Below, piece by piece: positions 9,134-17,406 of a stretch of DNA of 64,000 nt. The notes beneath the pieces are model-generated. The model saw only the letters and a list, made by a program, of their open reading frames with translations. It was not told where the DNA came from and ran no database searches. The stretch is taken from the NCBI RefSeq assembly GCF_900103915.1, contig NZ_FNIG01000002.1, positions 18,608 through 82,607 of the forward strand, written 5' to 3'. The position numbers and the translations under genes are program-made. This DNA is from Tenuibacillus multivorans. Lineage in GTDB: Bacteria; Bacillota; Bacilli; Bacillales; Alkalibacillaceae. Within the stretch, counting starts at the first letter, position 1. Each line of letters starts with the position of its first letter.

Positions 9134-9177
9134 TATTATGAACTAGTTTTCCGAAAAATTCAAATATTCAATAAGGT

Positions 9178-9975
9178 TTATTCAAAATTTATATGATCCG
9201 GATTAATTAAAATACGTTTAATACTCTTAGTTTTACCCGTTTTATCATCAACTGAAACGGTTATACCACTTAAAACAGTTCGTTCAGTTTCAGGAATTTC
9301 AAATTTAACAGGTAATCCGGTCTTAAATTTTCGAATAATGGAATCCTTCTCCATTCCTAAAATACTATCATAGGCACCTGTCATCCCAACATCTGTAATA
9401 TAACCAGTTCCATTAGATAAAATACGTTCATCAGAAGTTTGGATATGAGTATGGGTACCTACTACCGCTGTAACTTTACCGTCTAAATACCACCCCATCG
9501 CCTGCTTCTCACTCGTCGTTTCGGCATGAAAATCAACAAAAATGATATCCGTTTTTTTCTTTGCATTTTTAATTAAATAATCAATGACTTGAAATGGATC
9601 ATCTAAAGGGTTCATGAAGGTACGGCCTTGAAGATTAATAACAGCAACTGTTATCTGATTTACATTAACAAATTGCATGCCTATACCAGGTGTCCCTTTT
9701 GGATAATTTGCGGGCCTTACTAGTTTTTCAGCATCATCAATAAAATCAAAGATTTCTTTTTTATCCCAAGCGTGATTACCTAACGTTATGATATCTGCAC
9801 CCAATTCTAAGAATTGGTGATAAAACTTCTTCGTTAACCCTTTTCCGTGCGCTGCGTTTTCACCATTTACAATTGTTAGATCAGCACGATGCTGTTCTTT
9901 AAGTTGATGGATGTGCTGCTCTAAAGCAACCCGCCCTGGTTTACCTACAATATCACCTATAAATAGAATATTCAT
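9178..9975 (-). CDS. ymdB: Metallophosphoesterase YmdB (2',3'-cyclic nucleotide phosphodiesterase)
   Basis: The 265-residue protein carries the dinuclear metal motifs of the YmdB family in order: GDIVG (D8), GENAAHG, GNHAWD, DFHAETTSEK and GTHTHIQT. B. subtilis YmdB hydrolyses 2',3'-cyclic nucleotides and influences the choice between motility and biofilm and also sporulation. The ATG has an AGGAAGG site. It follows rny by 91 bases, and the rny terminator stands between them, so part of its expression may be read-through. No separate promoter is evident in the short gap. Confidence 0.93.
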   Translation of the reverse strand: MNILFIGDIVGKPGRVALEQHIHQLKEQHRADLTIVNGENAAHGKGLTKKFYHQFLELGADIITLGNHAWDKKEIFDFIDDAEKLVRPANYPKGTPGIGMQFVNVNQITVAVINLQGRTFMNPLDDPFQVIDYLIKNAKKKTDIIFVDFHAETTSEKQAMGWYLDGKVTAVVGTHTHIQTSDERILSNGTGYITDVGMTGAYDSILGMEKDSIIRKFKTGLPVKFEIPETERTVLSGITVSVDDKTGKTKSIKRILINPDHINFE

Positions 9976-10041
9976 ACTTTGTTTCCTTCCTAATTATGAA
10001 TTTACTTAAATCGTTACATAAACTCATTTTGAAGTCAAAAT

Positions 10042-10068
10042 AAAAACGGCCTACTATTGGCCGTTTTT
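10042..10068 (-). terminator. Terminator overlapping the rny stop codon
   Basis: AAAAACGGCC and GGCCGTTTTT pair around a short loop, with Ts after the stem on the minus strand. The 5' arm begins within the TAA stop of rny (10067-10069), so a ribosome finishing rny would cover part of the hairpin. Confidence 0.85.
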
Positions 10069-11626
10069 ATTTCGCATATTCAACTGCTCTTGTTTCACGA
10101 ATGACTGTCACTTTAATATGTCCTGGATAGTCTAGTCCATCTTCTATTTTCTTACGAATATCTCTTGCTAATTGTGTCGCCTTTGCATCATCAATGTCAT
10201 CAGGTCGAACCATGATACGAACTTCACGTCCTGCCTGAATCGCAAATGATTTTTCAACACCTTCATAAGTATCAGCAATTTCTTCAAGCTTTTCAAGACG
10301 TTTAATATAGTTTTCAAGTGACTCACTTCTAGCACCTGGTCGAGCAGCTGAAAGGGCATCCGCTGCAGCAACTAGTACGGATATAATACTAGTTGGTTCT
10401 TCATCACCATGGTGTGAGGCTATCGCATTAATAACAACCTCATGCTCTTTGTACTTTTGTGCTAATTCCTTACCGATTTCAACGTGACTACCTTCAACTT
10501 CATGGTCGACTGCTTTACCGATATCGTGTAATAAGCCAGCACGTCTTGCTAAGTTCTCATCTTCACCAAGTTCGCCTGCTAATAATCCGGATAGGTAGGC
10601 TACTTCTAACGAGTGTTTTAAAACATTTTGACCGTAACTCGTGCGATATTTTAATCGACCGATAATTTTGATTAAGTCTGGATGAATGCCATGTGATCCA
10701 ATATCAAATGTCGCTTCTTCACCAACTTCGCGAATATACTCATCAACTTCACGACGAGATTTTTCAACCATTTCTTCAATTCTAGCTGGGTGAATACGTC
10801 CATCTTGCACAAGATTCTCTAAAGCTATTCTTGCAATCTCTCGACGGATTGGATCAAAACCAGATAAAATAACGGCCTCTGGAGTATCATCTATGATGAG
10901 ATCAATACCAGTTAACGTCTCTAACGTACGGATATTACGACCTTCTCTACCGATAATACGACCCTTCATTTCGTCATTCGGTAAATTAACTACTGATACG
11001 GTAGTTTCAGACACATGCTCAGCTGCACAACGCTGTATCGCAAGTGATAATACGTGTTTCGCTTTCTTATCTGCTTCTTCTTTCGCACGATTTTCTGCTT
11101 CTTTAATCATAAGAGCCGTTTCGTGCTCCATTTCTTTTTCAACACGATCAATAATCACCTGTTTTGCTTGATCTGTTGTCAAGCCTGAAATGCGTTCAAG
11201 TTCAGCTTGCTGTGACTCTAATAACTCATCCACTTTGCTTTCGGTTTCATTTAGTTGTTGTTGTTTTTCATTCAACGATTCCTCTTTCTTTTCCAACATT
11301 AGCTCACGTTTATCTAATGTTTCACTTTTTCGATCAAGCGTTTCTTCTCTTTGTAAGAGTCGATTTTCTTGTTTTTGAGCTTCAGTTCGTCTTTCTCTCA
11401 ACTCGTTTTCTTGCTCTTGACGTAATCGATGATTTTCATCCTTCGCTTCTAAAAGAGCTTCACGCTTTGCCGACTCTGCATTTCTTCTACCTTCTTCGAC
11501 AATCTGTTTTGCAAGTTCTTCTGCGCTGGAGATCTTTGCTTCAGCGATCGATTTTCGAATCATATAACCAACAACAATACCGACAACTGCGAGCAAAATG
11601 GAGATGAGTATTGCCGTAGGATCCAT
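10067..11626 (-). CDS. rny: Ribonuclease Y
   Basis: RNase Y is the membrane-anchored endoribonuclease that starts bulk mRNA decay in Firmicutes. The 519-residue protein has all family parts in order: one N-terminal membrane helix (residues about 5-24), a long charged coiled coil (about 30-190), a KH RNA-binding domain (about 205-270, with [12 protein letters not shown]) and an HD hydrolase domain (about 335-430, with [10 protein letters not shown] and [13 protein letters not shown]). A GAGGAGGTGAAGGT site precedes the ATG. RicA, an RNase Y partner in B. subtilis, is also encoded in this window. Two overlapping promoters lie upstream and a terminator overlaps the stop. Confidence 0.97.
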   Translation of the reverse strand: MDPTAILISILLAVVGIVVGYMIRKSIAEAKISSAEELAKQIVEEGRRNAESAKREALLEAKDENHRLRQEQENELRERRTEAQKQENRLLQREETLDRKSETLDKRELMLEKKEESLNEKQQQLNETESKVDELLESQQAELERISGLTTDQAKQVIIDRVEKEMEHETALMIKEAENRAKEEADKKAKHVLSLAIQRCAAEHVSETTVSVVNLPNDEMKGRIIGREGRNIRTLETLTGIDLIIDDTPEAVILSGFDPIRREIARIALENLVQDGRIHPARIEEMVEKSRREVDEYIREVGEEATFDIGSHGIHPDLIKIIGRLKYRTSYGQNVLKHSLEVAYLSGLLAGELGEDENLARRAGLLHDIGKAVDHEVEGSHVEIGKELAQKYKEHEVVINAIASHHGDEEPTSIISVLVAAADALSAARPGARSESLENYIKRLEKLEEIADTYEGVEKSFAIQAGREVRIMVRPDDIDDAKATQLARDIRKKIEDGLDYPGHIKVTVIRETRAVEYAK

Positions 11627-11728
11627 ACCTTCACCTCCTCTTGCTATTCCAAATTTCTTTTTCTTTCATTCATTTCAGTCGGTAATGTACAATCATTCAT
11701 TTCATCATTTTTATAAGCAAAAATGAAA

Positions 11729-11770
11729 ATTATACAATTTAATTTTAAGCTTGTCTATACCTCATGTCAA
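11729..11770 (-). promoter_or_regulatory. Two overlapping sigma-A promoters of rny
   Basis: In the 300-base recA-rny gap the minus strand shows TTGACA-17-TAAAAT (11742-11770). A second pair, TAGACA-17-TATAAT, is shifted 13 bases downstream (11729-11757). Both have ideal spacing and each pair has 11 of 12 consensus positions. Together with the recA terminator they show that rny is transcribed independently of recA. Confidence 0.75.
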
Positions 11771-11874
11771 GGAATGGTCACACTATTTCAGTGTTTGCCA
11801 GTTATTCTGTCCAAAAAATATGTGAAACTTTTCATGCTTATGCCCTTTTATTTGACAAATTCTTTTCACATATT

Positions 11875-11910
11875 AAAAAACTCTCTCAGCTAACGACTAT
11901 TAACTGAGAG
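11875..11910 (-). terminator. Rho-independent terminator after recA
   Basis: On the minus strand CTCTCAGTTAA pairs with TTAGCTGAGAG around a short loop and is followed by TTTTTT. It lies 17 bases past the recA stop. Confidence 0.9.
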
Positions 11911-11926
11911 AATCAATATAGCAATA

Positions 11927-12961
11927 TTAATCTAATTCTAGTTCCTCTTGCCCCTCTGCAACTTCCTCTGCATCCTCATCAATATTAAAGTGTGAGCGGA
12001 TCTCACCATTAACCTTTTCATACACATCGGGATTATCTTTTAAGAATTGCTTAGCATTTTCTCGACCTTGACCAAGCTTCTCACCTTCATAAGAGAACCA
12101 GGCTCCACTTTTCTGTATAATATCTAAGTCTGCACCAACATCTATTAATTCGCCTTCTTTAGAAATACCTTCTCCATACATGATGTCCACCTCGGCTTTT
12201 TTGAACGGAGGTGCGACTTTGTTCTTCACAACTTTAATTCTTGTTTTATTACCTACCATATCATTACCTTGCTTTAATGTTTCAGCACGACGGACTTCAA
12301 GTCGAACTGAAGAATAGAATTTCAATGCACGCCCACCAGGTGTCGTTTCTGGATTACCGAACATAACCCCAACTTTTTCACGAATTTGGTTAATAAAAAC
12401 AGCAGTTGATTTTGATTTATTAATCGCACCCGATAGCTTACGAAGTGCTTGGGACATTAAACGTGCCTGTAAACCGACATGTGAGTCTCCCATTTCACCT
12501 TCAATCTCTGCTTTTGGAACTAAGGCAGCTACTGAGTCAACAACAATAATATCGACTGCTCCACTTCTAACAAGGGCTTCGGCAATCTCCAATGCTTGTT
12601 CTCCCGTATCCGGCTGTGAAAGTAATAACTCATCAATATCAACACCTAGTTTTCTAGCATAAACAGGATCAAGAGCATGCTCTGCATCGATAAACGCAGC
12701 TTGACCACCCTGCTTTTGTGCCTCTGCAATCGCATGCAGTGCAACAGTCGTTTTACCAGAAGATTCAGGACCATATATTTCAACCACACGTCCACGTGGA
12801 TAACCACCTACTCCTAATGCAACATCTAATGATAATGAACCACTAGAAACGGTTGATACGGTCTGTCCTTCCTGTTCACCGAGCTTCATAATAGAGCCTT
12901 TACCAAATTGCTTTTCTATTTGCTTTAGGGCCATATCTAACGCTTGTTTTCGATCACTCAT
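11927..12961 (-). CDS. recA: Recombinase RecA
   Basis: RecA forms filaments on single-stranded DNA, drives strand exchange and triggers LexA self-cleavage. The 344-residue protein has the Walker [10 protein letters not shown] at 64-72, the MAW-type catalytic region, the [13 protein letters not shown]-binding L2 vicinity and an acidic C-terminal tail ending [13 protein letters not shown]. The ATG follows GGGGGATTTTTTATA. A LexA-type box and a sigma-A promoter lie immediately upstream, so it belongs to the SOS regulon. cinA lies 161 bases upstream, as in many Gram-positive genomes. Confidence 0.98.
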   Translation of the reverse strand: MSDRKQALDMALKQIEKQFGKGSIMKLGEQEGQTVSTVSSGSLSLDVALGVGGYPRGRVVEIYGPESSGKTTVALHAIAEAQKQGGQAAFIDAEHALDPVYARKLGVDIDELLLSQPDTGEQALEIAEALVRSGAVDIIVVDSVAALVPKAEIEGEMGDSHVGLQARLMSQALRKLSGAINKSKSTAVFINQIREKVGVMFGNPETTPGGRALKFYSSVRLEVRRAETLKQGNDMVGNKTRIKVVKNKVAPPFKKAEVDIMYGEGISKEGELIDVGADLDIIQKSGAWFSYEGEKLGQGRENAKQFLKDNPDVYEKVNGEIRSHFNIDEDAEEVAEGQEELELD

Positions 12962-12994
12962 TATAAAAAATCCCCCTTCGACTTAAGTACTTCT

Positions 12995-13023
12995 ATCATA
13001 CTATGATTTTATCACTTTGCCAA
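12995..13023 (-). promoter_or_regulatory. Sigma-A promoter of recA
   Basis: On the minus strand TTGGCA (-35) and TATGAT (-10) are separated by 17 bases, 34 bases upstream of the recA ATG. Confidence 0.75.
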
Positions 13024-13031
13024 CAAAAAAG

Positions 13032-13045
13032 CGAATATTTGTTCT
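13032..13045. promoter_or_regulatory. LexA (SOS) box upstream of recA
   Basis: The 14-base CGAATATTTGTTCT matches the Gram-positive SOS box CGAACnnnnGTTCG at eight of ten fixed positions. It lies 9 bases upstream of the -35 of the recA promoter, where LexA could block RNA polymerase. Confidence 0.8.
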
Positions 13046-13121
13046 GTTTATATGTGATGGAAAATGCGTTTTTCCCTAAAGGAAAAATCAATTTCCTCCT
13101 AGAGAAAAACTTTTTTTCTTA

Positions 13122-14375
13122 TCAATTAAAATTTTTTATAAAACGAATTAAATGTTTAATTCCTTCAGTTACAGCTTCTTCACGGATAGCATTTCGATTT
13201 CCTTTTAACTGAACCCGTCTGACAATTGTTTGGTTTAGGTTACTTATACCGATAAAAACCGTTCCCGGTGGATAACCATTCACCGGTTCTGTTCCTGCTA
13301 TACCAGTAAAGCTAATCGCGATATCACTCTGCAATTGTTTTCTTGTATGTTCGGCCATGGCATCCGCACATGGCTCACTTACAGCACCGTATTCTCGTAA
13401 AATATGTTCAGGTACTCCAACGGCGTGTTGCTTTACCTTATTTGTGTAGGAAACAATCGAGCCATTAAAAATAGATGAAGCGCCATCATGCTGAATAATG
13501 GTTGAGGCGAATAATCCACCTGTCACACTCTCACATGATGACAATGTTAGCTGCTTTTCCTTTAATAATTGCATTAAACCAACCTCTAAAGAGATTTGTC
13601 CATAGCCGACGAAATATGAGCCGACACGATTTAAAATGGATTCTTCCAAATCACTTATTAATTGCTCGCCTTCGTCCCTCGTAATAGCTCTTGCCGTTAT
13701 ACGTAGGGTTACATAACCATTTCCCGCAAGAGGAGCAATCGTTGGGTTCGTTTGGGCTCGAATAATATCTTGTAATTCAGTCTCAAGTGCAGATTCTCCA
13801 ATACCTTGAAAGCTCAACACCCGACTATAAAGTTGTTTTGTTAATAGCCCTTCATCTTTTAAATAAGGTAAAATCTGCTCATCAATAATCCATTTCATTT
13901 CCTTAGGAACTCCTGGTAAGAAGAACCACGAAGCACCCTCATGTTTCATATGTAATCCTGGCGCCATACCAACCTCATTTTCGAAAACACGTCCACTAGG
14001 AAAACATTGAGCCTGTTTTCGGTTGTTTTCAGTCATAATCTGTTGACGACGTTTGAAAAAAGATTCAATCTTATTTAAGGTTGGCTGATGTATGTCTAGT
14101 TCACAATTAAATAGTTTGGCTGCTACTTCTTTTGTTAAGTCATCATCAGTCGGGCCTAATCCACCTGTTACAAAAATGATATTGGACCTTTCTTGTGCCT
14201 TTTCAAACACAGAAAAAAGGCGATTAAAATTATCGCCTACAGTCTGTTTATAATACACGTTAATTCCAGCTTCCGCTAATTTGTTCGATAACCAAGTTGA
14301 ATTCGTATCATTGATTTGGCCAAGTAATAACTCGGTGCCAACTGTAATAATTTCACACTTTGTATCCTCAATCAT
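13122..14375 (-). CDS. cinA: CinA family protein (competence/damage-inducible; nicotinamide-nucleotide amidohydrolase domain)
   Basis: The 417-residue protein has two parts. The N-terminal MoaB/MogA-like COG1058 domain (about 1-170) contains TVGTELLLGQINDTN and FVTGGLGPTDDD. The C-terminal amidohydrolase domain (about 260-415) contains LSSCESVTGGLFAS and ISFTGIAGTEPVNGYPPG. CinA proteins act in NAD salvage as ADP-ribose pyrophosphatase and NMN deamidase. In naturally competent Gram-positives the gene is induced with recA. Its stop is followed by the recA promoter and LexA box. It overlaps the pgsA stop by 4 bases, implying coupled translation. Confidence 0.94.
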   Translation of the reverse strand: MIEDTKCEIITVGTELLLGQINDTNSTWLSNKLAEAGINVYYKQTVGDNFNRLFSVFEKAQERSNIIFVTGGLGPTDDDLTKEVAAKLFNCELDIHQPTLNKIESFFKRRQQIMTENNRKQAQCFPSGRVFENEVGMAPGLHMKHEGASWFFLPGVPKEMKWIIDEQILPYLKDEGLLTKQLYSRVLSFQGIGESALETELQDIIRAQTNPTIAPLAGNGYVTLRITARAITRDEGEQLISDLEESILNRVGSYFVGYGQISLEVGLMQLLKEKQLTLSSCESVTGGLFASTIIQHDGASSIFNGSIVSYTNKVKQHAVGVPEHILREYGAVSEPCADAMAEHTRKQLQSDIAISFTGIAGTEPVNGYPPGTVFIGISNLNQTIVRRVQLKGNRNAIREEAVTEGIKHLIRFIKNFN

Positions 14376-14950
14376 TTAGAATCCCTCATAACATGCCAGT
14401 TTTTCACAAAGTAATCTAATCCGGAAATTACCGTAATAAGTGCCGCTAAATATAACAAAATCGTACCAATCGGTATGCTCATATAAGAAAACGGAAAGTG
14501 ATGTAATAGTAAAAAACCTGCTGCTGCTATTTGTAAGGTCGTTTTTAATTTTCCCATTTGACCAGCTGCCAAAACAATGCCTTCGCCAGCTGCGACTAAA
14601 CGTAATCCTGTCACGGCAAATTCACGACTGATAATAATGATGACAAGCCAAGCAGGTGCTAATCCGATCTCAACCAAACAGATTAAAGCAGCGGAGACTA
14701 ATAACTTATCGGCTAATGGATCGAGAAACTTGCCTAGATTTGTAACAAGATTATATTTTCTGGCATAGCGTCCATCTACCCAGTCGGTTAACGATGCGAC
14801 TAAAAACAATATAGCCGCCACCATATGGTGAACGGGTAATTCATATTCGCCAATCGAATAAGTACCCCAATCAAATGGTACCGCTAATAGTACAATAAAT
14901 ATTGGGATTAAACAGATGCGAGAAATCGTGATTTTGTTTGGTATATTCAT
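14372..14950 (-). CDS. pgsA: Phosphatidylglycerophosphate synthase
   Basis: PgsA makes phosphatidylglycerophosphate from CDP-diacylglycerol and glycerol-3-phosphate at the membrane. Its substrate comes from CdsA (53880-54674). The CDP-alcohol phosphatidyltransferase motif D-G-x2-A-R-x8-G-x3-D-x3-D is complete, in WVDGRYARKY followed by LGKFLDPLADK. About four hydrophobic segments are visible. The frame is open for 14 codons further upstream, but the ATG of MNIPNKITISR has a GGAGGT site seven bases away and gives the normal 192 residues. The upstream extension would run through a repeat element. Confidence 0.95.
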   Translation of the reverse strand: MNIPNKITISRICLIPIFIVLLAVPFDWGTYSIGEYELPVHHMVAAILFLVASLTDWVDGRYARKYNLVTNLGKFLDPLADKLLVSAALICLVEIGLAPAWLVIIIISREFAVTGLRLVAAGEGIVLAAGQMGKLKTTLQIAAAGFLLLHHFPFSYMSIPIGTILLYLAALITVISGLDYFVKNWHVMRDSK

Positions 14951-14967
14951 TTGTAGACCTCCATTTA

Positions 14968-15030
14968 GTAAAGAAAACTCGTCGATTGACAAGCTTTTTT
15001 AGGCGAAGTCAGAGACGTAGTTGCGCTAAT
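14968..15030 (+). repeat. Palindromic intergenic repeat, copy 1
   Basis: This 63-base stretch aligns to 16937-16998 at roughly three quarters identity with at most short gaps; the first 28 bases match at 22 positions. Each begins GTAAAGAAAACT, followed by a small stem-loop (here CTCGTC/GACAAG around GATT). A GTC/GAC versus GCC/GGC change between copies keeps the pairing. It ends shortly upstream of the pgsA ribosome binding site. The family is probably dispersed, REP-like repeats; orientation is given relative to the GTAAAG end. Confidence 0.55.
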
Positions 15031-15059
15031 GCAGGTAAAATAATTTTTTTACTACCTGC
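15031..15059. repeat. Inverted repeat between rodZ-like gene and pgsA
   Basis: GCAGGTA and TACCTGC are separated by an A/T-rich 15-base loop that can extend the stem (TTTTA/TAAAA). It follows the rodZ terminator directly on the minus strand. It may be a second terminator or a processing signal. Confidence 0.45.
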
Positions 15060-15068
15060 CACGAAATA

Positions 15069-15098
15069 AATCCTTTGCGTTTAGCATTGCAAAGGATT
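15069..15098 (-). terminator. Stem-loop terminator after the rodZ-like gene
   Basis: A perfect 10-base stem AATCCTTTGC/GCAAAGGATT surrounds a 10-base loop, with TTTATTTCG after it on the minus strand. It starts 7 bases past the stop codon. The T-run is short, so termination may be partial. Confidence 0.6.
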
Positions 15099-15104
15099 CT
15101 ATAA

Positions 15105-15995
15105 TTATTCTGTCTTTAATTCTATTAAAATATCTTGAGAAATATACTGCCCGGTATCAAGGTTCGGTACCAACGTATATTCTAAGGTATTTCCATTCAC
15201 TGTAATGGTTAAGTCTTGAGCCCGACCGATATTTAAAAGCACTTGACTCTCTTCAATACTATATTCTAAAGGAGAGTTACCGGTTTCAGCAAAGCCTGAA
15301 AAGTAATTAGTTTCTTTTTGACCTTGATTAGCACCATCTACATCTAACCAACTCTTACCGCTCGATTCAATTACAAGGTTTAAATGATCGGCGTTTGTTA
15401 ATTGATAATGTGTCAATGCTTGATTTTCATCTGATGATACAACTTCTAAAGTCGGGACAGGCTCTTCCTCAGTTTCCTCAGACTCAGGTTCTTCGGGAGT
15501 CTCTTCCTGAGGTTCTTCTTCTGTGTTATTTTCCTCTTCATCTTCATCTGGTGCTGTTACAATATCGTTATTATTGGGTGACTCATCGTCTGACGAATTA
15601 GGCTCAAATAAACTAATGATGCCATAATAAATCCCAAAAGCAATCGCAATAACTAGAATAACCACTAATAACTTTGGTAAAAATTTAAAAATTGGACTGG
15701 ATCCACTAGAAGCATGACGACTTGCTCGAGAAGGCGCCACATATTCATACTGGGTGTCAACCGTGGATGGTAATTCATTGGCATGTTCTTCTAACAGGGA
15801 GTCCCCATCTAAACCAACGACAGCTGCATACTCACGTATAAAAGCGCGCACGTAAAAACTGCCTGGAATTGAAGACCAGTCATTTTGTTCAATAGACTCT
15901 AAATACCTTTTCTGAATTTTAGTTTCATTTTTGATATCTTCAATCGCTAAATCCTTCTCTAATCTTGCTTCTCTTAGCTTTTCACCTAATTCCAT
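15105..15995 (-). CDS. rodZ: RodZ-like protein (YmfM) with HTH, one membrane helix and DUF4115-type domain
   Basis: The 296-residue protein has an N-terminal Xre-type helix-turn-helix of the RodZ class (LGEKLREARLEKDLAIEDI, about 3-75, with SFYVRAFIREYA). One transmembrane helix follows (about 107-128). Next is a very acidic linker rich in Glu, Asp and Pro (about 132-190). An extracellular beta-rich domain (about 195-290) ends the protein. RodZ links MreB filaments to the elongation machinery; in B. subtilis this protein is YmfM. The ATG has only a moderate site (GGACGG). It lies 18 bases after ymfK and before pgsA. The extreme acidity of the linker would suit a salt-tolerant organism. Confidence 0.85.
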   Translation of the reverse strand: MELGEKLREARLEKDLAIEDIKNETKIQKRYLESIEQNDWSSIPGSFYVRAFIREYAAVVGLDGDSLLEEHANELPSTVDTQYEYVAPSRASRHASSGSSPIFKFLPKLLVVILVIAIAFGIYYGIISLFEPNSSDDESPNNNDIVTAPDEDEEENNTEEEPQEETPEEPESEETEEEPVPTLEVVSSDENQALTHYQLTNADHLNLVIESSGKSWLDVDGANQGQKETNYFSGFAETGNSPLEYSIEESQVLLNIGRAQDLTITVNGNTLEYTLVPNLDTGQYISQDILIELKTE

Positions 15996-16013
15996 TCATA
16001 ACACCGTCCAATT

Positions 16014-16808
16014 TTAAAAATCAAACATTGAAAATCCATCTTCTTCATCAAACTGTGGTTGATTGATTTCCTCATACGTGATCTCTTCATCTACATTATT
16101 CCGTAATTCAATAATATAGTCAAAATCATCAAGTGAATACTCGGTGTGTTGTACGAAAACATCTGGGTGTTCAACGACTTTCACAGCTGGTAGCTGCATC
16201 ACTTCTCTTATAACCTGCCAATGTTCCTCATTCGACCTTTTAACAGATACAATGCCATCAACAATATATAAATTATCATTGTGGTATTCATGTTTAATCA
16301 GTTTACTTCTTATGGTTTGCTTCAATAATGTACTCGATAAGAAAAGCCATCTCTTATTTGCACATACGCTAGCTGCCACTACAGATTCTGTCTTACCGAC
16401 ACGTGGCATTCCACGTATTCCAATTAATACGTGACCATCTTTATTAAATAATTCAGCCATAAAATCAACTAAAATACCTAATTCATCACGTACAAATCGA
16501 AATGTCTTTTTATCATCCGTATCACTTTTTATGTATCTGCCGTGCATAACGGCTAATTTATCCCTTAATTTTGGGCGACGTATTTTTTTAACCTGAATGG
16601 TTCCCATCGTATCCAAGATTGTAATCAATCGCTTCATCTGTCGGTCTTCTTTGCATAATAATAACATGACACGATGATCATCTTCGACACCGTTAATCAT
16701 GATAATGTTAATCGACAGCATACCTAGCAATGATGAAATGTCGCCTAACAAACCTGGTCGGTTATAAAGAATTTTATATTCTAAATACCAGTCCTTGCGC
16801 TCATCCAT
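16014..16808 (-). CDS. ymfK: YmfK family protein (DUF3388), putative P-loop protein
   Basis: The product has 264 residues from the ATG of MDERKDWYLEY, which has a GGAGGG site. An earlier in-frame TTG lies at the binding site and is rejected. The N-terminus (about 8-65: LEYKILYNRPGLLGDISSLL... INIIMING) has the pattern of an ACT-like regulatory domain. In the middle the sequence GMPRVGKTES fits the Walker A pattern GxxxxGKT/S, and a hydrophobic strand ending in Asp (LYIVDGIVS) follows about 60 residues later. The function is not known to me. It is conserved beside ymfJ and ymfM in Bacillaceae. A terminator and a repeat separate it from ymfJ. Confidence 0.85.
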   Translation of the reverse strand: MDERKDWYLEYKILYNRPGLLGDISSLLGMLSINIIMINGVEDDHRVMLLLCKEDRQMKRLITILDTMGTIQVKKIRRPKLRDKLAVMHGRYIKSDTDDKKTFRFVRDELGILVDFMAELFNKDGHVLIGIRGMPRVGKTESVVAASVCANKRWLFLSSTLLKQTIRSKLIKHEYHNDNLYIVDGIVSVKRSNEEHWQVIREVMQLPAVKVVEHPDVFVQHTEYSLDDFDYIIELRNNVDEEITYEEINQPQFDEEDGFSMFDF

Positions 16809-16936
16809 CGTTTTTTGCCCTCCAACCAAGTTCTATTATACGCATCAGCCAAAATATGATGTTATTTATATCATAAATTATTTTTCGCTATAATAAAAGG
16901 ATGTTTGTCATATTTTACATAGAAAAGTTTAATTTT

Positions 16937-16998
16937 GTAAAGAAAACTTGCCGAGTGGCGAGCCTTAAGGCTAAGACAGAGGCCTAATTGCCCTTATA
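16937..16998 (+). repeat. Palindromic intergenic repeat, copy 2
   Basis: This is the second copy of the element at 14968-15030. It starts GTAAAGAAAACTTGCC and forms the stem CTTGCC/GGCGAG around GAGT, followed by GCCTTAAGGC, which can form a second small palindrome. It lies in the 273-base gap between ymfJ and ymfK, about 130 bases upstream of the ymfK start. The rest of that gap is A/T-rich, without an obvious gene. Confidence 0.55.
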
Positions 16999-17041
16999 CT
17001 TTTATCCTTTAAAGAAATTAATCTTTCTTAAAAGTGTAAAG

Positions 17042-17074
17042 AAAATCCCGAAAGATGTTTGACACCTTTCGGGA
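17042..17074 (-). terminator. Rho-independent terminator after ymfJ
   Basis: On the minus strand TCCCGAAAG pairs with CTTTCGGGA around an 11-base loop and is followed by TTTTC. It lies 8 bases past the ymfJ stop and ends the ymfF-H-I-J unit. Confidence 0.85.
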
Positions 17075-17081
17075 GTTGGTT

Positions 17082-17339
17082 TTAACGATTGCCCTCATTT
17101 TGTACTAATTTTACCATTAAACCTGCAATCGCGTGGCGCTCATCCTCAGAAGCCACATTCCATAAATCACGTAGAATCGCTTCCTCATCATTTTTGGCAT
17201 CAACTTGAGACGCTAAGTGTTCACCAACTTCATAAGCGAGTTGATTAATCGTCTCATTCGGTACGCCACTGTCTTGAGCTTGATTTAATCGGTCACTCAG
17301 GAAATTCTTCCATTGGTCAAAATTATCTAACACGGACAT
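17082..17339 (-). CDS. ymfJ: YmfJ, DUF3243 protein
   Basis: This small 85-residue, helical, acidic protein of the DUF3243 family has the conserved segments MSVLDNFDQWKNFL and GEHLASQVDAKNDEEAILRDLW. The function is unknown to me. It has an AAAGGAGGATGA site. It is the last gene of the ymfF-ymfH-ymfI-ymfJ cluster and lies 67 bases after ymfI. A terminator follows directly. Confidence 0.9.
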   Translation of the reverse strand: MSVLDNFDQWKNFLSDRLNQAQDSGVPNETINQLAYEVGEHLASQVDAKNDEEAILRDLWNVASEDERHAIAGLMVKLVQNEGNR

Positions 17340-17406
17340 GATTCATCCTCCTTTACTTACTTTCAATTCTTATTTTTAACGGTAGATGAAACATTATACA
17401 TTCTTT

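Noticed and set aside
11164-11607. 147-codon plus-strand frame opposite rny
   Set aside because: It is an antisense shadow of the coiled-coil region of RNase Y; composition is an artefact of Glu/Lys codons.
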